A stretch of DNA of 64,000 bases from Opitutia bacterium (lineage in GTDB: Bacteria; Verrucomicrobiota; Verrucomicrobiia; Opitutales; Opitutaceae), in contig JACPIT010000002.1 in NCBI GenBank assembly GCA_016187945.1, positions 124,001 through 188,000 on the forward strand, in the 5' to 3' direction. Positions 46,091 to 54,193 of the stretch are shown in pieces. Numbering within the stretch: position 1 is the first letter of the stretch; every line of letters begins with the position of its first letter. The notes under the pieces were generated by a model. That model saw only the letters and a program-made list of their open reading frames with translations, ran no database searches and was not told the origin of the DNA. The position numbers were made by a program, and so were the translations under genes.

Positions 46091-46127
46091 GTTCCCCGAT
46101 TCCTCGCCCGCGGTTCCGCTTAGGCCA

Positions 46128-46228
46128 GAAATCTTTCTCGTTCTCTTAATCTTTCTCGTTCTCTCTGTTTGGTCCCTTCGGGAAACCTCCCGAGAGAAAG
46201 ATTACGATTAAGAGAACGAGAACGATTC
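46128..46228. repeat. AT-richer double-arm repeat, family H (CTCGTTCTCTTAATCTTTCT)
   Basis: AATCTTTCTCGTTCTCTTAA at the left and TTAAGAGAACGAGAACGATT at the right are inverted arms of about 37 bases, around GGTCCCTTCGGGAAACC. It ends 10 bases before trpS. Confidence 0.85.
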
Positions 46229-46238
46229 ACCTCCAGCC

Positions 46239-47207
46239 ATGCCTCGCGTTTTAACCGGCATCACGCCCTCCGGCACCCTGCACATCGGCAATTATTTCGG
46301 CGCGATGCGCCCCGCCATCGAGCTGCAGGCCGGCGGCGACGCGTTCTACTTCATCGCCGACTACCACTCGATGACGGTCATCACCGACCCGGCCGAGCGG
46401 CGCGCCTACTCCAACGGCATCGCGCTCGACTGGCTCGCTTGTGGCCTCGATCCGGCGAAAGCCGTTTTCTGGCGCCAGAGCGACATCCCCGAAGTCTGCG
46501 AACTCACCTGGCTGCTCGGCTCGCTCACGCCCATGGGCCTGCTCGAGCGCGCGCACAGCTACAAGGACAAGCTCGCCAAAGGCATCGCGCCCAACTTCGG
46601 CCTCTTCGCCTACCCGGTGCTCATGGCCGCCGACATCCTGCTCTTCGACACGAACGTCGTCCCGGTCGGCAAGGACCAGAAGCAGCACCTCGAGATGACG
46701 CGCGACATCGCCATCAAGTTCAACCTCACCTACGGCGAAACCTTCGTCGTGCCCGAGGAACGCATCTCCGAGGAAGTCGCCGTCATCCCCGGACTCGACG
46801 GCCAGAAAATGTCCAAGAGCTACGGCAACACGATCGAGATTTTCGGCGACGAGAAGGCGCTGCGCAAAAAAATCATGGGCATCAAAATGGATTCCCGCAC
46901 GCCGCAGGAGCCGAAGCCCGACGCCGACAAGAACCTCGCGATCCAGCTCCTGCGCTTCTTCGCGCCGAAGGACGTTGCACTCGACTACGAGAACCGCCTC
47001 CGCGCCGGCGGCCTCGGCTACGGCGACCTGAAGAAGGGGCTCTTCGAGCACTACTGGAATTATTTCGCCCCCTACCGCGCCAAGCGCGCCGAACTCGCGG
47101 CGAGTCCCGACTACGTCGAGAGCGTCCTCCGCGACGGTGCCACCCGCGCGCGCGCCGTAGCCGACAAGGTTATGGCCCGCGCCCGCCAGAACTGCGGCCT
47201 GCGGTGA
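46239..47207 (+). CDS. trpS: Tryptophanyl-tRNA synthetase
   Basis: Class I synthetase that charges tRNA-Trp. 322 residues, family length. HIGH motif as H15-I-G-N18 (PSGTLHIGNYFGAM); KMSKS at 190-194 (GQKMSKSYGNTI); ADIL and VGKDQKQHLEMTRDIA segments conserved. Start ATG 46239 after CACCTCCAGCC. The last ~24 codons (ATRARAVADKVMARARQNCG) occur a second time at 48019-48090 as a detached fragment, see the pseudogene entry. Confidence 0.97.
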   Translation: MPRVLTGITPSGTLHIGNYFGAMRPAIELQAGGDAFYFIADYHSMTVITDPAERRAYSNGIALDWLACGLDPAKAVFWRQSDIPEVCELTWLLGSLTPMGLLERAHSYKDKLAKGIAPNFGLFAYPVLMAADILLFDTNVVPVGKDQKQHLEMTRDIAIKFNLTYGETFVVPEERISEEVAVIPGLDGQKMSKSYGNTIEIFGDEKALRKKIMGIKMDSRTPQEPKPDADKNLAIQLLRFFAPKDVALDYENRLRAGGLGYGDLKKGLFEHYWNYFAPYRAKRAELAASPDYVESVLRDGATRARAVADKVMARARQNCGLR

Positions 47208-47270
47208 AGTAGCGCCGGTCTCTGACCGGCGAGTGGGTTTGTTCGCACAGGAGAAAACGGAGGAAACAGA
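47206..47270. repeat. Family E arm followed by family F arm
   Basis: GTAGCGCCGGTCTCTGACCG and then ACAGGAGAAAACGGAGGAAA, in the same order as after the detached trpS tail at 48090-48155. Confidence 0.65.
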
Positions 47271-47413
47271 GTCCCCGCGCGCGATCGCGGTTGTTCCGCG
47301 AAGTGGCGTCGACGCGACGCCGTTGTGGCGACGCTCCCGGACGTCGCTGTCGAGACAACCTCGGCCACCTCACTAGCTGTGAGAGATACGCCGCGCCTTA
47401 AGAGGCGGCCGCG

Positions 47414-47746
47414 TTACGACACTATCAACAAGCTCTGCGCGGGATCCGCTTCGAAGGTGTGCAGCTCCACCGAACGATCTCGCAGGAGTTGCTCAATCCG
47501 GCTGGTCGGGCAGTTGCCCACGCGTAACCAGACGACTTTGGGCGGTGCACCGTGCAGCAGACTGCGCTGCTGGAAATCCGAATCGTTGGACACGATTACG
47601 AAGCCCGCCGCTTTGGCGTGCTCCCAAATCGCGATGTCGTCGGCCTGCGCCAATCCGGCTTCGCGCACATGGGCGCTGGCGGGAAACAAGTCCGCAAGGC
47701 GTTCGACCAGTGAACGAGGCAGGTTCTGGTCGAACAGCAGCTTCAT
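47414..47746 (-). CDS. DUF5615 PIN-like protein, putative VapC45-type toxin
   Basis: 110 residues. Family pattern: acidic pocket LLFDQNLPRSLVERL (Asp6, Asn8), DDIAIWEHAKAAGFVIVSND (Asp38-Asp39-like, then Ser-Asn-Asp) and C-terminal LLIVS. PIN-like fold predicted to cut RNA. In family pairs it is encoded with a DUF433 antitoxin, as here, with a 4-base overlap. Known from the sequence of the family; activity here is inferred. Lies between two trpS-tail copies. Confidence 0.9.
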   Translation of the reverse strand: MKLLFDQNLPRSLVERLADLFPASAHVREAGLAQADDIAIWEHAKAAGFVIVSNDSDFQQRSLLHGAPPKVVWLRVGNCPTSRIEQLLRDRSVELHTFEADPAQSLLIVS

Positions 47747-47967
47747 CCGCCGATGACCGTCAGCCGACGCTCACGATCCGCTGCAAAGGCGAGGCACGCC
47801 CGGATGTCTTCCTCCGTCAGTTCGGGAAACTCCGCGAGAATCTGCGGGATGGTCATGCCACCCGCCAGATATTCGAGCACATCGGTCACGGTGATGCGTA
47901 GTCCGCGGATGCATGGCTTACCGCTCCGCTTACCCGGCTCGATGGTGATGATCTTGCGGTAGTCCAT
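47743..47967 (-). CDS. DUF433 protein, putative VapB45-type antitoxin
   Basis: 74 residues. DUF433 signature: ITIEPGKRSGKPCIRGLRIT, then DVLEYLAGGMTIPQILAEFPELTEEDIRACLAFAADRE. Predicted DNA-binding helical protein and partner of DUF5615 proteins. Start ATG 47967; its stop overlaps the start of the toxin gene by four bases. First gene of the pair, so it is probably translated first and controls expression of the toxin. Confidence 0.92.
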   Translation of the reverse strand: MDYRKIITIEPGKRSGKPCIRGLRITVTDVLEYLAGGMTIPQILAEFPELTEEDIRACLAFAADRERRLTVIGG

Positions 47968-48018
47968 GCCCGGAAAGTGTTCCAACTCCGAGCCGCGGTC
48001 AAGGCGTCGAGCGAACGC

Positions 48019-48090
48019 GTGGCCTCCCGCGCCCGCGCCGTTGCCGACAAAGTCATGACCCGCGCCCGCCAGAACTGCGGACTGCGCTGA
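48019..48090 (+). pseudogene. Detached copy of the 3' end of trpS
   Basis: 24 codons including the stop (VASRARAVADKVMTRARQNC followed by GLR) match the last residues of TrpS except for three changes (V/A or G-type position, S/T, T/A). Upstream of it the sequence diverges from trpS. After the stop the same family E and family F repeat words follow in the same order as behind intact trpS. This is a fragment, not a gene. The remaining 48091-48405 shows repeats and no supported gene. Confidence 0.85.
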
Positions 48091-48195
48091 GGTAGCGGCC
48101 TTCGACCGGCGCAGTTCCGCCCGAACTGGTTTACAGGAGATGCAGAGACAACGGAGACATCGGTCTCTGCTTCCTCCGCGTCCTCCTGTAACAAG
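48090..48195. repeat. Family E fragment and family F double-arm repeat
   Basis: GGTAGCGGCCTTCGACCGGC, then ACAGGAGATGCAGAGACAAC and GGTCTCTGCTTCCTCCGCG with GTCCTCCTGTAAC as inverted arms. Confidence 0.7.
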
Positions 48196-48405
48196 CTTCG
48201 TGCGAGGCGTCCGCTTCTCTCGCATCGACACCCGCGCGCGGCGTTGCTTCTGTCGTCGGTGCCGGGGGGCCAAGGCGCTCGCGGGCGGCAATCTGGATGA
48301 CGTCCTCGCGGCGGCGGTCGCGCCGATCGCGCCAAGCACGGGCAAAGCCGCGGCGCGGTAGGATTGCGGCACGGAAGTGTCGCCGCTGGGACCGCGGCGA
48401 CCACC

Positions 48406-49686
48406 TCACTCGCGGCGCGGATCGGTCACGCGGCCGAGGAACAAGCACGCGCCGGAGTCGACGTGCTGGATCGCGAACAGGAACGGCCGGTCTGCGCGCA
48501 CTTCGACGGGCGGTGGTTCGTCGCGCGGCGTTGCGCTGCCCGCGAACATCATCATTACGGCGGTCGCCGCGGCCGCTTCCGTGCCGTGCTCATCGAGCGA
48601 GAGCCACGTTTTGTGGAAGACTTGGCCGATGTAGAGGTAGTCGTCCGGCTTCCGCGGCGCCATGCGGTCGAAGTTCGCGCTACGTTTCGGCACGTCGAAC
48701 GCGGTTTTCAGGCCGAGCGCCTGCAACGCGTCGCCGAGTGACATGGTCGCGGGCGCGAGTTTGAATTTCGGGAGATGTAGGATCACTTCGCGGCGATCGA
48801 GATCGGCGCACTTGCCCAGTCCCTCGGCGGTGAGCGCGGCTTCCAGTTTCGCCAAACCGTCGACGGCATCAGGCACGAAGAGCACGAATTGCAGGCGGCC
48901 CGTCTCGTAGGGTAGCGTCACGACTGAGTAGCCCGCGCGTTTCGCGTAACCGAGTTTCCGTTGCGTGAGCATCGTCGGGACCGGCGCGCTCAGACTGCGC
49001 CCGAAGTGGAACGGCTCGGGCTTCGTCGCGTTTTCATGAAACTCGTCCTCCCACGCCGCCTTGAGGTAGAGCGCGTTGACGAGCGCGAGACGCGCGTCGC
49101 GACTCGGCGCGTCTTCCGGCAACAGATCGCGGATGCGGTCACGTGCCTGGGCGGCGACCCAGCCGTTGATGACTTCGCGCGTGTGCGCGGCGTCGTTCTT
49201 GAAATCGAGTAGCTCGACCTCGGATCCGAAGTGCTTCCGCACCTCCGCGAGAAACGGCCGGCGCAGCGCGTAGCCCTGCTGCGCGAACAGGCGGTTCGCC
49301 ACGCTCAACTGGAGCGGCGTGGCGTCGCCGCCGTTCTCCTTGAGCTGCGCGACATGGCGCTCGGACTCGCGCGCGACGTCGTTCAGTTGCGTTGCGAGCG
49401 CTTCGAATGCCACGCTGCTCACGGCTGAATCGGTCGGGAGCCGGAGCACGCGCTGCATCTCGGTTTTCGTTTCGCCGTCGGCGCCCGCGTAAGTCATCGC
49501 GAGCGCCATGGCGATCGAGTAGGGCGAGAGCAGCACGCCCTGGCCGCCGGCGGTTTTGATCTGCTGACGATAGAGATCGAGCCCGAGGGCGTTGATCGCC
49601 GGAGCGATTTCGACCGGCGTTGGCTCACGCGCCGCGAGTGGAATCAAGAGGACGAGGAAGAGCGAAATCGACGAGAGTGTGCGCAT
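48406..49686 (-). CDS. Serpin family protease inhibitor, secreted
   Basis: 426 residues with signal peptide (about 1-18, FLVLLIPLAARE). Full serpin fold: LLSPYSIAMALAMTYAGADG, LVNALYLKAAWEDEF, ATKPEPFHF, LPKFKLAPATMSLGDALQAL, VFHKTWLSLDEHGTEAAAAT, VRADRPFLFAIQHVDSGACL. The hinge [10 protein letters not shown] (368-377) is small-residue-rich, as in inhibitory serpins. Counting from Gly368 as P15, P1 would be Ala382 and P1' Gly383, which points to elastase- or subtilisin-like targets; a shift by one or two residues is possible. Alone on the minus strand. Confidence 0.93.
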   Translation of the reverse strand: MRTLSSISLFLVLLIPLAAREPTPVEIAPAINALGLDLYRQQIKTAGGQGVLLSPYSIAMALAMTYAGADGETKTEMQRVLRLPTDSAVSSVAFEALATQLNDVARESERHVAQLKENGGDATPLQLSVANRLFAQQGYALRRPFLAEVRKHFGSEVELLDFKNDAAHTREVINGWVAAQARDRIRDLLPEDAPSRDARLALVNALYLKAAWEDEFHENATKPEPFHFGRSLSAPVPTMLTQRKLGYAKRAGYSVVTLPYETGRLQFVLFVPDAVDGLAKLEAALTAEGLGKCADLDRREVILHLPKFKLAPATMSLGDALQALGLKTAFDVPKRSANFDRMAPRKPDDYLYIGQVFHKTWLSLDEHGTEAAAATAVMMMFAGSATPRDEPPPVEVRADRPFLFAIQHVDSGACLFLGRVTDPRRE

Positions 49687-49837
49687 AGTGAGGAAGACGA
49701 CGGAACGAGGAATTTCTTAGCGCAGCCGGCCCGGAGCCGCGTTGAATCACCGTAGGCTGGCAGACGATCGGCGAAAATCCAATCCGTGTTCGCGAATGGA
49801 CAAACTGGGCGCTGCGGCGAAACTTCACGGCCACCCC

Positions 49838-51169
49838 ATGAGTTCACCCCACTCGGACATTGGCCGGCAGCGGCAGCGTGCAATCTACGTTTCTGGTGTC
49901 GCCGGCAAACGACCGCGCGTGCCGGTCGCGTCCGTCGAACTCGAGCTTGCGGCGCAGGCGGTAATGTCGCCGGAGGCCTTCGCCTACGTCGCGGGTGGGG
50001 CCGGGCGTGAGACGACGATGGACGCCAACCGCGCGGCGCTGGATCGATGGCGGATCGTCCCGCGCGAGCTGCGCGACTGCGAGCAGCGCGATTTGTCGGT
50101 CGAGCTGTTCGGACGGAAGTTGCCGTCGCCGCTGTTGCTCGCGCCGATCGGTGTGGCGGAGATGGCGCACCGCGACGCCGATCTCGCGGTTGCGCGCGCG
50201 GCGGCTTCGATGCGGGTGCCGCACATTTTTTCCAATCAGGCTTCCGTTCCGATGGAGGCCTGCACGGCGGCGATGGGCGATGCGCCGCGGTGGTTTCAGC
50301 TTTATTGGAGCAAGTCGAACGATGTCGTGGCCAGCTTCGTGCGCCGCGCCGAGGCGTGCGGGTGTGAGGCGATCGTGCTTACGCTCGACACGACGATGCT
50401 CGGCTGGCGGCCGCGCGATCTGGCGCTCGCTTACCTGCCGTTCCTCGAAGGCAAGGGCATCGCGCAATACACGAGCGATCCGGTGTTCATGCGCGAGGTG
50501 CGGGAGGCGGGTAGGGCGAGTCGTCCCGACGAGCCGTTGCCCGAACGCGGCTCACCGGGGACGGTTCGCCCTACCGCCGGCCCCAGGCCGCCGCTCACCT
50601 TGCGGACCATCGCCACGGCCCTGGCGCAGAAGGCGAATTTTCCCGGCGGGCTGCTCAGGAACCTCGCGTCCGCCGAGCCGCGTGCGGCGGTGCAGCGTTT
50701 CGTCGCGACTTACTCGCGGCCGAACGTCACGTGGGACGATCTGAAATTTCTCCGCGAGCACACGAAGCTGCCGATCGTGCTCAAGGGCGTGCTGCACGCG
50801 GACGACGCGAAGCTCGCGCTCGCACACGGCGTCGACGGGTTGATTGTCTCGAATCACGGCGGGCGGCAGATCGACGGCGAGGTTGCGTCGCTCGACGCGT
50901 TGCCGGGCGTGGTCGACGCCGTCGCAGGAAAAATTCCGGTGCTCTTCGACAGCGGCGTGCGCGGCGGTGCGGACGTGTTCAAGGCGCTTGCGCTCGGTGC
51001 GACGGCGGTGTGCCTCGGGCGGCCTTACGTCTACGGTCTTGCGCTGGCGGGCGAGGAAGGCGTGCGCGAGGTGATCGCGAACGTGCTGGCCGAGTTCGAT
51101 CTGACGCTGGGCTTGGCGGGATGCGCGAGCGTGCAGGAGATCGGTCGCGGGAGCCTGGTCCGAGGGTAG
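49838..51169 (+). CDS. FMN-dependent L-2-hydroxyacid dehydrogenase/oxidase, lldD-like
   Basis: Oxidises L-lactate or a similar 2-hydroxyacid with FMN. 443 residues: [77 protein letters not shown], catalytic His340 ([10 protein letters not shown]), [32 protein letters not shown]. Residues 225-247 ([20 protein letters not shown]) come from an in-frame family A repeat in the variable loop 4 region. Electron acceptor unknown: oxygen, quinone or cytochrome are all possible. ATG 49838 follows GGCCACCCC; the frame reaches back to 49742. Confidence 0.92.
   Translation: MSSPHSDIGRQRQRAIYVSGVAGKRPRVPVASVELELAAQAVMSPEAFAYVAGGAGRETTMDANRAALDRWRIVPRELRDCEQRDLSVELFGRKLPSPLLLAPIGVAEMAHRDADLAVARAAASMRVPHIFSNQASVPMEACTAAMGDAPRWFQLYWSKSNDVVASFVRRAEACGCEAIVLTLDTTMLGWRPRDLALAYLPFLEGKGIAQYTSDPVFMREVREAGRASRPDEPLPERGSPGTVRPTAGPRPPLTLRTIATALAQKANFPGGLLRNLASAEPRAAVQRFVATYSRPNVTWDDLKFLREHTKLPIVLKGVLHADDAKLALAHGVDGLIVSNHGGRQIDGEVASLDALPGVVDAVAGKIPVLFDSGVRGGADVFKALALGATAVCLGRPYVYGLALAGEEGVREVIANVLAEFDLTLGLAGCASVQEIGRGSLVRG
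50511..50576. repeat. In-frame double-hairpin repeat in the lldD-like gene, family A
   Basis: GTAGGGCGAGTCGTCCCGAC and CCGGGGACGGTTCGCCCTAC inverted arms. The insert keeps the reading frame open. Confidence 0.92.
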
Positions 51170-51238
51170 GGCGCGACCGCTGGGCGCGCCGGGAATGTCC
51201 TGCTCCGTTCGCGGCGGGCCCAGCGGTCCCGCCCGACC

Positions 51239-51898
51239 TCAAATCACCGCGTAGCGCGGCTTCGGCAGTGCGGCGATGCGGGCGAAGATGCGGTCGCTGG
51301 CGATCTGGTAACGCTCCTTGCCCGCGCGCGGGTCGTCGTATTCGGCGGCGGTGATCGGCTTTCCGAACACCACGTCGACGCGTGTGCCGAAGCGAGGAAT
51401 CTTCGCGCCTTTGCCGAAGGCCTCGAACGACCCGTAGATGCGCACGGGCACGACGGGCGCACGGGTCTTGCAGGCCATCAGGCCCACGCCGGCCTTGGGC
51501 TTTTGCAGGCTGCCGTCGGGCGAGCGCGTGCCTTCCGGAAAAAGAATGATCCCGCGATTGTCGTGGAGCGCCTGGAGAACTTTGCGGATCGCACCGACAT
51601 CGCCGCTGTCGCGATCGACCGGGATGCATTCGACCTGGTCGAGCCACCAACTGAAAATTTTTCCGCTCCACAGGGTCTTGCGGGCAAACGGGCGCATCTG
51701 ACGCGGCACCTGGCAGCCGACGAACGGCGGATCGAGATGGCTGGCGTGGTTGCCGGCGATGAGGAAGGGGCCGGTGGCGGGAATGTTGTCCGTGCCGATA
51801 ACCTCGCCGCGAAACCACATCGAGTGCCACTGCGACATCCAGTAATGGAAAAACGCGTAGAACGGCCGCATCGAGAGGTAGTCGGTGGTGTGCGACAT
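51239..51898 (-). CDS. plsC: 1-acyl-sn-glycerol-3-phosphate acyltransferase
   Basis: Transfers an acyl chain to lysophosphatidate to give phosphatidate at the inner membrane. 219 residues. Catalytic motif N50-HASHLD with His51 and Asp56; glycerol-phosphate-binding FPEGTRS (120-126); VPVRIYGSF in the C-terminal half. No strong transmembrane helix, probably monotopic. Third gene in aroA-cmk-plsC, five bases after cmk, an order often seen in Gram-negative and Verrucomicrobial genomes. Confidence 0.93.
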   Translation of the reverse strand: MSHTTDYLSMRPFYAFFHYWMSQWHSMWFRGEVIGTDNIPATGPFLIAGNHASHLDPPFVGCQVPRQMRPFARKTLWSGKIFSWWLDQVECIPVDRDSGDVGAIRKVLQALHDNRGIILFPEGTRSPDGSLQKPKAGVGLMACKTRAPVVPVRIYGSFEAFGKGAKIPRFGTRVDVVFGKPITAAEYDDPRAGKERYQIASDRIFARIAALPKPRYAVI

Positions 51899-51903
51899 GG
51901 CGG

Positions 51904-52563
51904 TCAGGCTCGGAGTTTTTCCGCGATGAGCCTGGCCATCGTGTCGACGACCTGCTCGAGCGTGAGGAACGTGCTGTCGATCGCGACGGCGCCTTGCGCG
52001 CTCTGGTTGAGGCGCACGCTGTCGATCGTGTCGCGCTTGCCGATCACGTCCTGGCGGCCCTCGGCGGCGCGGCGCTTGGCGCGTTCGGCGGGATCGGCGA
52101 AGAGGAAGAATCGGCAGTCCGCGTTGGGGAAAATTTTCGAGCCGATGTCGCGGCCCTCCATCACCAGCCCGCGGAAACCGTGCTGCTGTGCCACGCCGAC
52201 CTGGCCGCGCTGGTAACCGATCAGCACCTCGCGCACCTCGGGCACGGCGGCGTAGTGGGCGACGTGCTCGTTGACCGCGGCGCTGCGGATCTCGTCACCG
52301 GCGGGCTCGCCGCCGATGAGCATGCGCGCGGAGCGGCCTTCGAGGCGCGTGTCGAATTTCAGCTCGGGCAACACGGTGCGTAGCGCAGGCAAGTCCGTGT
52401 GCGGCACGCCGCGCCGGAGCAATTCGCTCGTGATGTGACGGTAGAACGAGCCCGTGTCGACGTGGAGCAGGTTGAACCGCTCCGCGAGGATGCGGGACGA
52501 ACTGGATTTGCCGGAAGCGGCTCCGCCGTCGATGGCGACGATGATGAGAGGCGAGGTGCCCAT
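51904..52563 (-). CDS. cmk: Cytidylate kinase
   Basis: Phosphorylates CMP and dCMP with ATP. 219 residues. P-loop GGAASGKSS (13-21), CMP-binding LLHVDTGSFYRHIT, RDIGSKIFPNADCRFFLFAD and the LID region AERAKRRAAEGR. Segment VMEGRDIGS is diagnostic of the family. The start ATG 52563 lies seven bases after the aroA stop. Alternative 52608 would overlap aroA. Confidence 0.95.
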   Translation of the reverse strand: MGTSPLIIVAIDGGAASGKSSSSRILAERFNLLHVDTGSFYRHITSELLRRGVPHTDLPALRTVLPELKFDTRLEGRSARMLIGGEPAGDEIRSAAVNEHVAHYAAVPEVREVLIGYQRGQVGVAQQHGFRGLVMEGRDIGSKIFPNADCRFFLFADPAERAKRRAAEGRQDVIGKRDTIDSVRLNQSAQGAVAIDSTFLTLEQVVDTMARLIAEKLRA

Positions 52564-52570
52564 GCGCGGC

Positions 52571-53830
52571 TCAATGTGAGCCAGCGTGCAGCCGGGCCAG
52601 CAAGTCAAAGAATTCCGGGAAAGTCTTCGCGCAGCACGCCGGATCGCCGATCGTGAGCCAAGGGCGGCCGTCGCCGCGCAGGTCGTGACAGCCGAGAATG
52701 CCGAAGCTCATCGCGAAACGGTGATCGTGATACGTCTCGATCGTCACGTCCGGCACGAGCGGGCGCGGGTGGATTTCGAGCGAGTCTTCAAACTCGATCA
52801 CGTGCTGGCCGAGTTTGCGCAGCTCGCGCGCCATGCCGGCGACGCGGTCGGTCTCCTGCTTGCGCGAATGCGCGATGCCGCTGATGCGCGTCGGTCCGTC
52901 GAGCAGAGGCGAGATCGCGGCGAGGGTTAGGAACGTGTCGGAGAACTCGCGGAAATTGCGCGTCACGCCGCGATGCCGGGCGCCGCGCTGGGCGGAGCCG
53001 ACGAACGCTGCCTCGGCGTCGGAAGTGGTGCGCAGGCCGACTTCTTCGAGCACTTCGCGAAAGCGGAAGTCGCCTTGCAGCGTGCCGCGATAGTTCGGCA
53101 GCGCGAGTTCGCCGCCGGTGACGAGCGGCAGCGCGAGGAAGTAGCTCGCCGCCGAGGCGTCGCCTTCGATTTCGTAGACGGCGGGCGCCGGCGAAAATTG
53201 TTTCACCATCGCCTCGGTCATCGCGACGAACGGCTTCGAGCCGGCCTCGCTGGTCAGGCGCACGTGCAGCGGCGTGCGCGCGTGCGGCGCGACCATCAGC
53301 AGCGCGGAGAGCATCTGGCTGCTTTCGGACGCGTCGAGTTCGACGGCGCCGCCCGGCAGGCCGGCGGTGCGGAGCGTGAACGGAAAGCTGCGCGCGTCGG
53401 CCTGCGCGCCTTGCATGGCGAGCGCGTCGAGCAGCGCGCCGATCGGGCGGCGCCGCATCGCCTCGTCGCCGTCGAAATGGTAGACGCCGTCGGGCCGCAA
53501 GCAGACGAACGCGGTGAGGAAGCGCGCGGCGGTGCCGGCGTTGCCGATGTGCAGGCGGGCTTCGCGGTGCGGAATCTCGCCGCCGCGACCCTCGATCGTG
53601 ATCGTCAGCGCGGTTTCGTCGAACACCACCGCGAAGCCGAGCGCGCGCAGCGCGGCGATCATGATGCGGGTGTCGCGGCTGAAGAGCGCGCCGCGGAGCG
53701 TGACGGTGCGGTCGGAGAGCGCGGCGAGGATGAGCGCGCGGTTCGTGATGCTCTTCGATCCCGGCAGCACGGCGCTGCCGCGCACGGGACGCGTGAAGGG
53801 CGGGATCGGAAGTTCGGCAGGGAGAGTCAT
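52571..53830 (-). CDS. aroA: 3-phosphoshikimate 1-carboxyvinyltransferase (EPSP synthase)
   Basis: Sixth step of the shikimate pathway: shikimate 3-phosphate + PEP to EPSP. 419 residues. Motifs LPGSKSITNRALILAAL (22-38, Lys26) and GNAGTAAR (96-103); ELDASESSQMLSALLM; IEGDASAASYFLAL; HDHRFAMSFGILG. Start ATG 53830 fits MTLPAELPIPPFTRPV. First gene of an operon with cmk and plsC. tyrA is upstream on the same strand but 363 bases away with two repeats between. Confidence 0.95.
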   Translation of the reverse strand: MTLPAELPIPPFTRPVRGSAVLPGSKSITNRALILAALSDRTVTLRGALFSRDTRIMIAALRALGFAVVFDETALTITIEGRGGEIPHREARLHIGNAGTAARFLTAFVCLRPDGVYHFDGDEAMRRRPIGALLDALAMQGAQADARSFPFTLRTAGLPGGAVELDASESSQMLSALLMVAPHARTPLHVRLTSEAGSKPFVAMTEAMVKQFSPAPAVYEIEGDASAASYFLALPLVTGGELALPNYRGTLQGDFRFREVLEEVGLRTTSDAEAAFVGSAQRGARHRGVTRNFREFSDTFLTLAAISPLLDGPTRISGIAHSRKQETDRVAGMARELRKLGQHVIEFEDSLEIHPRPLVPDVTIETYHDHRFAMSFGILGCHDLRGDGRPWLTIGDPACCAKTFPEFFDLLARLHAGSH

Positions 53831-53977
53831 GGGCGTTTGGCGCTTCGGTGGAAAGGTGTCCGCGTTGGAGCGTGGCGACAACGTGGGCTCACTCGGGCCA
53901 CGCTTGGCCGAATCTCGCGCCGAGCGCTCGGAACGCTTTTCGCTCAAGCGCGGCTACACGGCCGTGAGAATGAAAAT

Positions 53978-54046
53978 GGAGGGCCGAGCTCCTGCGAGGC
54001 CGGGCGCGCGAGGCCATTCGCGGCCTCGCGGGAGCTCGGCCCTCCA
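53978..54046. repeat. Double-hairpin repeat, family D
   Basis: GGAGGGCCGAGCTCCTGCGA and GCGGGAGCTCGGCCCTCCAC inverted arms. It fills part of the 363-base aroA-tyrA gap. Confidence 0.88.
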
Positions 54047-54085
54047 CCTGACTCACCAGACGATCTAGCGACTTCCTCCCGGGCT

Positions 54086-54165
54086 GTAGGGCCGACGCTT
54101 GTCGCCGTGCCGGTTTGCTACGGTCGCGCTGCGGCCCGGCCGCAAGGGCCGGCCCGACAGTCGGT
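54086..54165. repeat. Degenerate repeat with GGGCCG arms
   Basis: TGTAGGGCCGACGCTTGTCG at the left and GCAAGGGCCGGCCCGACAG at the right; arms only partly complementary. The rest of the gap to 54193 shows no gene. Confidence 0.4.
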
Positions 54166-54193
54166 CCGGCGTGCGAGTATTGAAATGAAACTC

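Noticed and set aside
48140-48361. Small open frames between the detached trpS tail and the serpin gene
   Set aside because: Several frames of 70-105 codons overlap in all directions; all are Arg/Pro-rich and cross repeat arms.
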